Origin: Dorea_D hominis
GTDB taxonomy: Bacteria; Bacillota; Clostridia; Lachnospirales; Lachnospiraceae
Length of the DNA stretch: 64,000 bases
Reading direction: 5' to 3'
Assembly: GCF_014287705.1 (NCBI RefSeq)
Contig: NZ_JACOOY010000003.1
Span: forward strand, 124,001 to 188,000
Part shown: piece after piece, positions 17,023 to 25,103 of the stretch
How the letters are laid out: the number at the start of each line of letters is the position of its first letter
How positions within the stretch are numbered: the first letter of the stretch is position 1
The notes under the pieces: generated by a model
Database searches by the model: none
Seen by the model: the letters and a program-made list of their open reading frames with translations, nothing else
Told to the model about the DNA's origin: nothing
Position numbers and translations under genes: made by a program

Positions 17023-18447
17023 ATGATGAAACGAACAATCAGTGGCATGATCGGAGCCGGTTCACTGGCTCATAACAGACGGGATTTTGTAGCAGAAAAT
17101 GTAGATCCGGACAGAGTACAATTGAACATTTGTTATAAGAATGAGAATCTAAAAGAAGTTTATAAAGAGTTGTTTGACGATGCGGTGGAGAGATACAATA
17201 TCGGGAAAAGAAAGGATCGGCAAATTGCAAATTATTATGAAAAAATCCGACAGGGCAAACAGGAGAAGCTGTTCCATGAAGTGATATTCCAGATTGGTAA
17301 TCGTGAGGATATGGCGGTGGGAACAACAGAAGGAAATCTGGCTGTAAAGGTACTGGATGAATATGTAAAAGATTTCCAGAAGCGGAATCCGACACTTCGG
17401 GTATTTGGCTGCTATCTGCATCAGGACGAAGCTACTCCGCATCTGCATATTGACTTTGTTCCTTATGTGACCAACTGGAAGGGAAAAGGAATGGATACCA
17501 GAGTCTCACTGAAACAGGCATTGAAAAGTCTTGGATTTCAAGGCGGAAATAAGCATGATACAGAACTGAATCAGTGGATAAACCATGAAAAGGAAGTACT
17601 GGCGGAAATCGCAAAGCAACATGGAATTGAATGGGAGCAGAAAGGTACACATGAAGAGCATCTGGATGTTTACAATTTCAAAAAGAAAGAGCGTAAGAAG
17701 GAGGTGCAGGAACTGGAACAGGAAAAAGAAAATCTGACAGCAGAGAATGAAGGTCTGACTTCTCAGATTGCGGACGCAAGGGCAGATATTAAGCTTCTGG
17801 AAGAAGAAAAAATTCAGTTCCAGAAAGATAAAGAAACAGCGGAAAGACGTGCTGAGAAAGCAGAAACAGAATTGAAAAAACTGGAAGACAGAAGAGAATT
17901 TCTGCAACCGGTGATGGATAATGTCAGTAAGGAAATAAAAGAATATGGAATGATCAAAACATTTTTACCGGAAGCTACAGCATTGGAACGTGCGGTAACT
18001 TATCGGGAGAAGAAAATCAAACCATTGTTTATTGAAATGAAAAATAAAATCGGTGCAATGGCTGCACAGGTGAAAGAACTCACCAGAGAAAGAGATAACT
18101 GGAAAAGTAAGTTTCAGGAGAAAAAGAAGGAGTACGAAGATACAAAAAGTGAACTGGCAGAAGTTCAGAAAGATTATCAGAAATTGTCAGGTGAGAAAGA
18201 AATACTGCAGGGAATTGCAGACAGATATAACCGACTTTTACGCATGTTGGGGAAAGATATGGTAGAACGACTGGTGCAGGACGATATCCGGATGCAGGCG
18301 GAACTTGAAGCGAAAAAACAGAAAGAACAGAAAGAACAAATGCCGAAAAAAATAGGCGACCGCATACAATGGGCAAGAGAACGAAGTGAAGAACACAATG
18401 CACAGATAAAGAAGAATAAAACGAAATACAGAGGAATGGAGTTGTAA
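17023..18447 (+). CDS. mobV: MobV/Pre-family relaxase
   Basis: 474 residues. The N-terminal relaxase domain shows VQLNICYKNENLKEVY and the metal-binding motif GCYLHQDEATPHLHIDFVPY (about residues 128-147), diagnostic of Mob_Pre. A long Glu/Lys-rich coiled coil follows from about residue 220 to the end. The start is placed at ATG 17023, just after AAAGAGGTGAG; an upstream frame extension to 16978 runs through the hairpin region. It should nick oriT and lead DNA into a conjugation pore supplied by another element. Its C-terminal part resembles the decayed fragment at 26374-26656. Confidence 0.92.
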   Translation: MMKRTISGMIGAGSLAHNRRDFVAENVDPDRVQLNICYKNENLKEVYKELFDDAVERYNIGKRKDRQIANYYEKIRQGKQEKLFHEVIFQIGNREDMAVGTTEGNLAVKVLDEYVKDFQKRNPTLRVFGCYLHQDEATPHLHIDFVPYVTNWKGKGMDTRVSLKQALKSLGFQGGNKHDTELNQWINHEKEVLAEIAKQHGIEWEQKGTHEEHLDVYNFKKKERKKEVQELEQEKENLTAENEGLTSQIADARADIKLLEEEKIQFQKDKETAERRAEKAETELKKLEDRREFLQPVMDNVSKEIKEYGMIKTFLPEATALERAVTYREKKIKPLFIEMKNKIGAMAAQVKELTRERDNWKSKFQEKKKEYEDTKSELAEVQKDYQKLSGEKEILQGIADRYNRLLRMLGKDMVERLVQDDIRMQAELEAKKQKEQKEQMPKKIGDRIQWARERSEEHNAQIKKNKTKYRGMEL

Positions 18448-18451
18448 GAAT

Positions 18452-18823
18452 ATGAAGAAACAGATTTATGATGAAAAGAACGGACTGAGCTACACACTGC
18501 ATGGAGATTATTATCTGCCGGATCTGGAAATCAATGAGGAAGAACCTGCATATGGAAAATATGGAATGATGCGAAAGCAGTTTCTGAAAGAACACCGGAG
18601 TGCAAGGTATCAGTATCTGGTACTGACCGGGAAACTGACGGAGCATTTAAATCAGGTTGATAAGGAAGCAAGAGAAAAAGTCGAGATACTGATGGAGCAG
18701 ATGGTTGAACAGTGGGGAGTGACAGAAGAACTGAAGATGCAGGATCAGGTGGAATGGGTGAGGAGGATGAATAATATTAAGAATATTGCAGAAGAAAGTG
18801 TCATGAAAATTATATATTCATAG
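18452..18823 (+). CDS. TnpV-like transposon-encoded protein
   Basis: 123 residues starting MKKQIYDEKNGLSYTLHGDYYLPDL, with YGKYGMMRKQFLKEHRSARYQYLVLTGKL and a C-terminal HLNQVDKEAREKVEILMEQMVEQWGVTEELK. This pattern is that of TnpV proteins found on many Firmicutes transposons; the biochemical role is not established. It starts 4 bp after the relaxase stop and ends the transfer module, closed by a terminator. Confidence 0.85.
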   Translation: MKKQIYDEKNGLSYTLHGDYYLPDLEINEEEPAYGKYGMMRKQFLKEHRSARYQYLVLTGKLTEHLNQVDKEAREKVEILMEQMVEQWGVTEELKMQDQVEWVRRMNNIKNIAEESVMKIIYS

Positions 18824-18845
18824 TAGTGGATAACCAATAAAAGGA

Positions 18846-18888
18846 AAAAAGCAAACGAAAGTATGTTCGTATTTTCGCTTGCTTTTTA
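18846..18888 (+). terminator. Terminator after TnpV
   Basis: AAGCAAACGAAA pairs with TTTTCGCTTGCTT, followed by a T-rich end. It separates the mobilization genes from the restriction-modification cargo. Confidence 0.75.
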
Positions 18889-18907
18889 AATTGCATTAGA
18901 GTATAAT
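18879..18907 (+). promoter_or_regulatory. Promoter of the restriction-modification genes
   Basis: TTGCTT and TATAAT are separated by 17 bases. The -35 overlaps the 3' arm of the preceding terminator. The start point would be about 35 bases upstream of the methyltransferase, leaving a short leader that could hold an operator for its RHH domain. Confidence 0.6.
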
Positions 18908-18949
18908 AGGGAAAAAACAGGTATAAATATATTCCCAGGAGTGATGAGA

Positions 18950-20098
18950 ATGAGACAGGTACATATAAGAGTAGACGATGAGTTATATAATGAATTGAAT
19001 TCTTATTCAGAAAAGAATGAACTGAGTATGCAGGACTGTGTCAGAGAAGCAGTAGCATATTATATGAGTGATGTAAAAAAGAAGAAGAATACAGGAAAAG
19101 AGAAAAAATTTACATTTATTGATCTTTTTGCCGGGATTGGTGGTATGCGTATTGCATTTGACCGGGCCGGCGGTCAATGTGTTTATTCAAGTGAATGGAA
19201 CAAATACAGTCAGCAGACCTATTTTGCAAATTTTGGAGAACAGCCGGAAGGGGATATTACAAAAGTTAATGCTGCAGATATTCCGGATCATGACATTCTG
19301 GTTGCCGGATTTCCGTGTCAGCCTTTTTCAATAGCCGGGGTATCAAAGAAAAACAGTATGGGAAGAGCTACTGGATTTGAGGATAAAACACAGGGCACAT
19401 TGTTTTTTGATGTCTGCAGGATATTGAAAGAAAAAAGACCAAAAGCATTTATGCTTGAAAATGTTAAAAATTTATGCAGCCATGATAAAGGAAGAACTTT
19501 TCAGGTAATCAGAGAGTCACTGGAAGAGTTGGACTATGAAATTTTCTATAAAGTTCTGGATGGACAGAATTATGTTCCTCAGCACAGAGAGAGAATATTA
19601 ATTGTAGGATTTGACAGAGAACGCTATGGAGATAAAATTGATTTTGAGTTTAATCTTACACCACGTGTTCCAAAACCCGTTATGAGAGATATTCTTGATG
19701 AAGAAGTTGCAGATAAATACACATTGTCTGATAAATTGTGGACATATCTGCAGAATTACGCAGCAAAGCATCGGGCAGCCGGTAATGGATTTGGATATGG
19801 AATAGCCCCTTTGGATGGAGTGTCCCGGACATTGAGTGCCAGGTATTACAAAGATGGATCGGAAGTGCTTATTGCACAGGAAGGAAAGAATCCGAGAAGG
19901 TTGACTCCGAGAGAATGTGCAAGATTGCAGGGATTCCCGGATACATTTAAGATTCCTGTTTCGGATACACAGGCATATAAGCAATTTGGAAATTCTGTAG
20001 TCGTTCCATTAATGGGAGAAGTTGCAAAACTGATAGTTAACAACATTGAAACAATGGATAATGAGAAAGAACAGGATATACAGAGGAAGGTGATTTAA
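18950..20098 (+). CDS. Cytosine-C5 DNA methyltransferase with N-terminal RHH domain
   Basis: 382 residues. Residues 1-40 (RQVHIRVDDELYNELNSYSEKNELSMQDCVREAVAYYM) form a CopG-like ribbon-helix-helix. The catalytic part shows the C5-MTase motifs: I FIDLFAGIGGMR, IV AGFPCQPFS (catalytic Cys), VI ENVKN, VIII PQHRERILIVGF and X QFGNSVVVPL, with the target-recognition region between VIII and X. The next genes are an EcoRII-like nuclease and Vsr, which suggests the target is CCWGG or similar (inference). ATG 18950 fits CCAGGAG best. The RHH fusion may let it repress its own promoter. Confidence 0.92.
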   Translation: MRQVHIRVDDELYNELNSYSEKNELSMQDCVREAVAYYMSDVKKKKNTGKEKKFTFIDLFAGIGGMRIAFDRAGGQCVYSSEWNKYSQQTYFANFGEQPEGDITKVNAADIPDHDILVAGFPCQPFSIAGVSKKNSMGRATGFEDKTQGTLFFDVCRILKEKRPKAFMLENVKNLCSHDKGRTFQVIRESLEELDYEIFYKVLDGQNYVPQHRERILIVGFDRERYGDKIDFEFNLTPRVPKPVMRDILDEEVADKYTLSDKLWTYLQNYAAKHRAAGNGFGYGIAPLDGVSRTLSARYYKDGSEVLIAQEGKNPRRLTPRECARLQGFPDTFKIPVSDTQAYKQFGNSVVVPLMGEVAKLIVNNIETMDNEKEQDIQRKVI

Positions 20099-21271
20099 AT
20101 GTCAGCAGGCTATGCGGAAATTGCGATAACATCAGTGTTAAACAGTGAAAAAAGCTTTTGCAAATTTCTTTCGGCAAATGATACAGGTGCGACCGGTGCT
20201 CATCAGTCGGGAATCCTGATTTCAAAAACTGCGATGGAAATGTTGTTCTCCAGAGAACAGCTTGAACAGGAGGGAATACCTAAAAGGACTGTAAAAATAA
20301 AATGGCAGAATGATTTTGAAACGGAAAGCTGTTTTACTTATTATGCAAGTAAAAACGAACTTAGAATAACAAGATTTGGACGAGGATTTCCGTTCCTGCA
20401 TATAAATCAGACAGGTTCGTTGTTTGTTTTTACAAAACAGGCAGAAGAAAACTACAGTGGATATTTCTTGGATACAGAAGAGGAAATTGAGGAATTTCTT
20501 AATGCGTTTGGCATCAGTCCGACAGAAACAAACAGTTTGATAAATGTTGAAAATGTCCGGGCAGAAACACAGGAACAAATAGCAATTCAGGAATTTATAG
20601 CAAATCTTGAGGTGGATTTTCCAACGTCAGAAGAAATGTCAGCTACTGCAAGATATATACAGGACAGAGCTTATGATCATATTGAATATATACAGACAAA
20701 TCCGGACAGGAAAATAATTGACTGGACTAATATGGAGTATACGCTGTTTCGTGCTCTGGAGTATGCAAGATATGGAGACATTATAACTAAGGGATTTTCA
20801 GATGTGGATGAATTTGTAAAAGTTGCAAATATGGTCTTGAACAGAAGAAAGAGCAGAGCAGGAAAAAGTCTTGAACATCATCTTGCTGCGATATTTGATG
20901 GAAATGCCATTCAGTATTCAGCTCAGACGGTGACAGAAGGAAACAAGAAACCAGATTTTATATTTCCTTCAGGAGAGGCATACCATAACAGCAGTTTTGA
21001 TATTCAGAAACTAGTAACGCTTGCAGCTAAAACTACATGTAAAGATCGTTGGAGACAGGTCTTGAATGAGGCGAACAGATTAAAAGATTCACCCAAATAT
21101 CTTTGTACGTTACAACAGGGAATCTCAGGAGCACAGATGGATGAGATGCAGGCTGAAAATGTAGTATTAGTAGTTCCGGAACCATATATTGTATCTTATC
21201 CGAAAGACAGACGGGACAGAATCTGGACCATTGCACGTTTTGTGAAGTATATACAGGAAATCGAGGGATAA
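20099..21271 (+). CDS. EcoRII-like type II restriction endonuclease
   Basis: 390 residues, close to EcoRII (about 400). The N-terminal effector-DNA-binding domain has LSANDTGATGAHQSGILI and FTYYASKNELRITRFGRGFPFL. The C-terminal PD-(D/E)XK domain has KPDFIFPSGEAYHNSSF and LAAKTTCKDRWRQVLNEANRL, the characteristic EcoRII-C motifs. Family members cleave at CCWGG and need two sites. It starts one base after the methyltransferase stop and ends one base before vsr. This is consistent with one transcript in which methylation precedes cleavage. Confidence 0.93.
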   Translation: MSAGYAEIAITSVLNSEKSFCKFLSANDTGATGAHQSGILISKTAMEMLFSREQLEQEGIPKRTVKIKWQNDFETESCFTYYASKNELRITRFGRGFPFLHINQTGSLFVFTKQAEENYSGYFLDTEEEIEEFLNAFGISPTETNSLINVENVRAETQEQIAIQEFIANLEVDFPTSEEMSATARYIQDRAYDHIEYIQTNPDRKIIDWTNMEYTLFRALEYARYGDIITKGFSDVDEFVKVANMVLNRRKSRAGKSLEHHLAAIFDGNAIQYSAQTVTEGNKKPDFIFPSGEAYHNSSFDIQKLVTLAAKTTCKDRWRQVLNEANRLKDSPKYLCTLQQGISGAQMDEMQAENVVLVVPEPYIVSYPKDRRDRIWTIARFVKYIQEIEG

Positions 21272-21272
21272 T

Positions 21273-21722
21273 ATGGACATCAAGAGTCCGGAAGAACGTA
21301 GCAAAAATATGGCAGCGATACATTCCAAGAATACGAAGCCGGAAATATATCTGAGAAAATTATTGTTTGCCAGAGGTTACAGATATGGCGTGAATTCAAA
21401 AAGTGTGCCGGGGCATCCGGATATATACATGAGAAAATATAATACAGCAATTTTTGTACATGGGTGTTTCTGGCACAGGCACGAGGGATGCAAATATGCT
21501 TACATGCCAAGATCAAGGGTAGAATTCTGGCAGAAAAAGTTTGACGCAAATATAAAGAGGGATGAATGTGTTCGAAAAGAATTGATGCGTAAAAAAGTCA
21601 AAGTAGTAATTGTGTGGGAATGCACAATAAAGAAAATGAAAAAAGATGAAGAATTCCGAGAAGATAAATTGCATCAACTGGAGGATTATTTGCAGAATGA
21701 ACAATATAGCTTGGAGATTTGA
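21273..21722 (+). CDS. vsr: Very short patch repair endonuclease
   Basis: 149 residues, the full Vsr length. Conserved segments are RSKNMAAIHSKNTKPEIYLRKLL, PGHPDIYMRKYNTAIFVHGCFWHRHEGC and KKVKVVIVWEC. It nicks 5' of T in T:G mismatches formed when 5-methylcytosine deaminates, offsetting the mutagenic cost of the neighbouring methyltransferase. Its presence supports 5-methylcytosine as the product. It closes the restriction-modification operon; 106 bp then separate it from CBASS. Confidence 0.95.
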   Translation: MDIKSPEERSKNMAAIHSKNTKPEIYLRKLLFARGYRYGVNSKSVPGHPDIYMRKYNTAIFVHGCFWHRHEGCKYAYMPRSRVEFWQKKFDANIKRDECVRKELMRKKVKVVIVWECTIKKMKKDEEFREDKLHQLEDYLQNEQYSLEI

Positions 21723-21748
21723 AAAATAATTTCAGTGATTAGTGTAAC

Positions 21749-21777
21749 TTGTTTTAATCGGAAAAGAATGATATACT
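21749..21777 (+). promoter_or_regulatory. Promoter of the CBASS operon
   Basis: TTGTTT and TATACT are separated by 17 bases. The predicted start point (about 21784) lies immediately before the CIRCE-like repeat. Confidence 0.7.
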
Positions 21778-21785
21778 GATAATTA

Positions 21786-21812
21786 TCAGCACTCAACAAA
21801 AGAGAGTGCTAA
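21786..21812 (+). promoter_or_regulatory. CIRCE-type HrcA operator in front of CBASS
   Basis: The sequence is TCAGCACTC, nine bases, GAGTGCTAA. The CIRCE consensus is TTAGCACTC-N9-GAGTGCTAA, so 17 of 18 arm positions agree and the spacer length is exact. It starts at about +3 of the predicted transcript and ends 16 bases before the CD-NTase start codon, abutting the AAGGAAGGAG ribosome site. This is where CIRCE lies in groESL and dnaK operons. Binding by HrcA is inferred; hrcA itself is not in the window. Confidence 0.85.
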
Positions 21813-21828
21813 GGAAGGAGCGCGGAAA

Positions 21829-22890
21829 ATGAGTTTGCAGACATATTTTAAAGAATTTAACAAAGTAATAAAAATGGATTATGACGTTAAAAGTGAACTG
21901 AAAGAAAAAAGAGATATTTTATTAGGTATATTAAGAAATGATGACGATATGCCTGCATTTGATGAGTACAATCAGGGGAGTTATAGTATGCATCTGGGGG
22001 TTGAACCACTGGATAAAGAATATGATATAGATGTAGGTTTACGTTTTCATGTTAATCGTGATGATTATGAACCAATGGACCTGAAAGAGAAAATAAGAGA
22101 TCTGTTAAAAAATCATACTGAGTATGGCGCAAAAATAAAAAAACCATGTGTGACAGTAACATACAAGAAAGATGGCGAAGCTGCATATCATGTGGATTTA
22201 GTTACTTACGTTTATGAAGACAAAGATGATTCTGACAGTCAGTTATATCTTGCACGTGGAAAAAACAGGGATTCAGAAGAAACATGCTGGGAGAAATCTG
22301 ATCCGGTCGGGCTTGTAGAATATGTTAATGATAAATATAAAGGTGACGATAACAAAGAAGATCGCGAACAATTTCGCAGAGTAGTAAGATATATAAAACG
22401 TTGGAAAAATAAGAAATTCAGTAGTTCAGGAAATGCAGAACCACCAAGCATAGCAATTACGTTAATTGCTGTAGATCATTTTGAAGCTTCAAAAAAATAT
22501 GATTATATAGAAGAAAAATATTGTTATGATGATTTACAGGCTGTGATTAGTTTTGCAAAAGAAATTCAAAAGCTGTTTGTGTTTAAAGAAGTGAATGAAA
22601 TTGGACGATTAATGTATACTATAGAATACAATTTGCCTTCTTCATTGAACTTTGAATCCGATGTTAATCTCTTCAGAAAGATGTCAGATAATTATATGAC
22701 AGATTTTAAAGAAAAGATTGATGATTTGGTTGATGATCTGGAAGCTGTAAAAAGTGAAACAGATGAAGTGGAACAGTGTAAGATGCTGAGTAAAATTTTT
22801 GGAGATGATTTCCCGATTCCGGAAAAGAAAAATGCAGCCAAAAAACAAATGAATTTTATACCTTCAACAAGTGCATCAGGAGTAGATTAA
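21829..22890 (+). CDS. CBASS cyclic-oligonucleotide synthase (CD-NTase)
   Basis: 353 residues. The nucleotidyltransferase core is clear: NQGSYSMHLGVEPLDKEYDI carries the GS motif (G50-S51), D66 and D68 make the metal pair, and D123 in YHVDLVTYVY is the third acid. A helical C-terminal half (SMODS-type) follows. Family members sense phage and make cyclic di- or trinucleotides that trigger a death effector. The product and clade cannot be assigned from sequence alone. The tail ends STSASGVD and is the likely substrate of the adjacent Cap2. It is preceded by AAGGAAGGAG and a CIRCE-like operator. Confidence 0.9.
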   Translation: MSLQTYFKEFNKVIKMDYDVKSELKEKRDILLGILRNDDDMPAFDEYNQGSYSMHLGVEPLDKEYDIDVGLRFHVNRDDYEPMDLKEKIRDLLKNHTEYGAKIKKPCVTVTYKKDGEAAYHVDLVTYVYEDKDDSDSQLYLARGKNRDSEETCWEKSDPVGLVEYVNDKYKGDDNKEDREQFRRVVRYIKRWKNKKFSSSGNAEPPSIAITLIAVDHFEASKKYDYIEEKYCYDDLQAVISFAKEIQKLFVFKEVNEIGRLMYTIEYNLPSSLNFESDVNLFRKMSDNYMTDFKEKIDDLVDDLEAVKSETDEVEQCKMLSKIFGDDFPIPEKKNAAKKQMNFIPSTSASGVD

Positions 22891-22891
22891 G

Positions 22892-24637
22892 ATGTTTTCA
22901 CCAGAAGAACTCAAACGAATCTTACAGGAAAGTGATGTTATAAAAAATGTAAGCATTATAAAAGAGGCTAAATTATTTGAAAATGTCTATCAGACAGTTT
23001 TGCAGGGAGAACTGGTAATAAATGAAAGAGAATCGTTTGTTGTATATATAGCAGTTCCGGAAAAATGGTATAGAGATTTAGTGGATATATATGTTGCAGA
23101 TTATAATGAACTTGTTTATATGCCGCATATAGATAATAAAGGAAAACTGTGTTTGTTTGAAACGGAAGGTATTTTGATAGATCAGAATTTACCTGGAATT
23201 ATGATGCAATCATTATTGCGTGCACAGACAATTTTGAAACAAGGTTTTTCTGGAGAAAATAAAAACGATTTTATAAATGAATTTGAATTATACTGGGCTC
23301 AACTGAAAGATTGCAGAATTGCACATTTGGCAGTAGAAACAGATAGAAAAAATCGTATCGTAAAAGGGGGCATTAAAAAAAGTTCCAAAAGGAAAAAAGA
23401 AAAACAGATAGAGTATATAAAGAGATGCAAAAAAGCACCGATTTATATTGGAGAAAATGTTGAAAGTTTAAAACGTTGGAATCTGGAAAAAACGCCAGTC
23501 ATGAATATAGCATATTTTGTAATATATTCTGAAAAATATATTTTCCCACCGGACATAAGAAAAAAACTGTCGATAGATTATTTGAATGCTCTTTTACATT
23601 TTGTGCCGGAGGGAGAACTTGCTTCAATTATGCCACGTTCTCGACAAGATAGAATTATTGTGTTTGAAATTCATCAGCCATCAGGACAGACACATTTTGT
23701 AGGAATGTATATAAAAGGTGGCATGTTAAAAGAGACTTCTCTGGAAAAAGTAGAAGAATTGCAGCCGTTGCTTATGGAAAGAGCTGATAAAAAGTTTTTG
23801 ATGAAGCGTGTAACAGAACAGGACAGCGAAAACTATAAAAAAAGAATACTTATAATAGGCTGCGGTTCGATTGGTGGACATGTTATATGCGAGCTCGCAA
23901 AAGCAGGATATGAGGATCTTACTATTGTTGATTATGAGAAGTTGACGGAAGAAAATATATTCAGGCATGTGTTGGGAATGGAATATGTTAATCGTTACAA
24001 GTGCGAAGCTTTGAACACATATATACAAAAAAATATTCCGGAAGTAAAGATAACGACGTTGGCGGAAAGAATTGAAGATGCAATTACAGAAGAAGATATT
24101 AATTTTGAAGACTATAATCTGATTATCTCAGCGGCAGGAAATCATAATTTAAATCGTTGGATTAATTCATGGATACAAAATAACAAAATCAAAGTGCCGG
24201 TTGTTTATTTGTGGAATGAAGTATATGGTATTGGAAATCATGCTGCATATATAAAATATGGAAATTGTGGATGTTATGAATGTTTTTTTGACCGGGATGA
24301 AGAAACAGGAGAACTATATGACAAAACATCGTACTGCATGAGGGGACAGATTATAACGGAAAGTGCGGGAGGGTGTGGAAAGACTTACGTGCCATATGGA
24401 AATTTGGTTTCACTAAAAACAATGTTACTTTGTTTAAAGATGGTCAAAAATATTTTTGAAGAAAACCTCGATGACAATTTACTGATATCTTTAAAAGGAG
24501 ATAGTGACTATCTGGAAAAACATAATCTGGAAACATCTGGCCGATATTTGCGACAACAGGAACAGATTAAAATATTGACTGGTAAGCAATTTGTAAATAT
24601 TAATTGTGGTGTATGTAATGATTGTAACGGAAAGTAA
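22892..24637 (+). CDS. cap2: Cap2: E2-E1 ubiquitin-transferase-like protein of type II CBASS
   Basis: 581 residues. The N-terminal E2-like domain has its Cys in PHIDNKGKLCLFETEG (about C87). A linker of about 150 residues precedes the ThiF/E1 adenylation domain, with the nucleotide loop RILIIGCGSIGGHVICELA (about 315-335), VDYEKLTEENIFRH, and a candidate E1 Cys in ESAGGCGKTYVPYG (about 495). Cys pairs GCYEC and CGVCNDC suggest a zinc site. Known role: Cap2 conjugates the CD-NTase C-terminus to a target and primes signalling. It starts one base after the CD-NTase stop. Confidence 0.9.
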   Translation: MFSPEELKRILQESDVIKNVSIIKEAKLFENVYQTVLQGELVINERESFVVYIAVPEKWYRDLVDIYVADYNELVYMPHIDNKGKLCLFETEGILIDQNLPGIMMQSLLRAQTILKQGFSGENKNDFINEFELYWAQLKDCRIAHLAVETDRKNRIVKGGIKKSSKRKKEKQIEYIKRCKKAPIYIGENVESLKRWNLEKTPVMNIAYFVIYSEKYIFPPDIRKKLSIDYLNALLHFVPEGELASIMPRSRQDRIIVFEIHQPSGQTHFVGMYIKGGMLKETSLEKVEELQPLLMERADKKFLMKRVTEQDSENYKKRILIIGCGSIGGHVICELAKAGYEDLTIVDYEKLTEENIFRHVLGMEYVNRYKCEALNTYIQKNIPEVKITTLAERIEDAITEEDINFEDYNLIISAAGNHNLNRWINSWIQNNKIKVPVVYLWNEVYGIGNHAAYIKYGNCGCYECFFDRDEETGELYDKTSYCMRGQIITESAGGCGKTYVPYGNLVSLKTMLLCLKMVKNIFEENLDDNLLISLKGDSDYLEKHNLETSGRYLRQQEQIKILTGKQFVNINCGVCNDCNGK

Positions 24638-25103
24638 AAACAGAAAAATAAAGATATGCGATCAAATATTGGAAGAAATATATAGTCAGATCCAGAAGAA
24701 TGATTATGATCCAGAGAAAGGTGGAATTATAGTCGGACGGGAAAATCTGAATAATGAAAATATAATTCTTGAGTATATATCTAAACCATTAAAAAATGAT
24801 ATATGTACCAGAACCAGATATACCAGAAAAGATGAAGGGCATTTAAAATATTTTGAAAAATTGTATAATGAAAATAATGGTGTGTATGCATATTGGGGGG
24901 AATGGCATACACATCCGGAAGATATACCACATTATTCAATTATAGATTTAAAAAATTGGAAACGTATTGGTAAAGAAGATCCTAAAGGGGTACAATATCA
25001 TATCATTGCCGGACGTAAAGCATTCAGCATATGGAGAATGCAAAAAGGAAAGCTTTGCCCGAAAAAAATATGTGAGGTAAAATGGAATGAAATCAATTTA
25101 TGA
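24618..25103 (+). CDS. cap3: Cap3: JAB/JAMM isopeptidase of type II CBASS
   Basis: 161 residues from ATG 24618. The JAMM metalloprotease motif HxH-x7-S-x2-D is present in GEWHTHPEDIPHYSIIDLKN, and the upstream GGIIVGR fits the fold. Cap3 enzymes cleave the CD-NTase conjugates made by Cap2 and so restrain the system. The gene overlaps cap2 by 20 bp and the next gene by 17 bp, so translation of all four genes is probably coupled. GTG codons at 24606 and 24609 are less likely starts. Confidence 0.88.
   Translation: MIVTESKNRKIKICDQILEEIYSQIQKNDYDPEKGGIIVGRENLNNENIILEYISKPLKNDICTRTRYTRKDEGHLKYFEKLYNENNGVYAYWGEWHTHPEDIPHYSIIDLKNWKRIGKEDPKGVQYHIIAGRKAFSIWRMQKGKLCPKKICEVKWNEINL

Noticed and set aside
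20900..21830. Dedicated CBASS regulator (CapW or CapH/CapP)
   Set aside because: Every frame upstream belongs to the restriction set or Vsr; no WYL, HTH or peptidase gene is present next to the operon.
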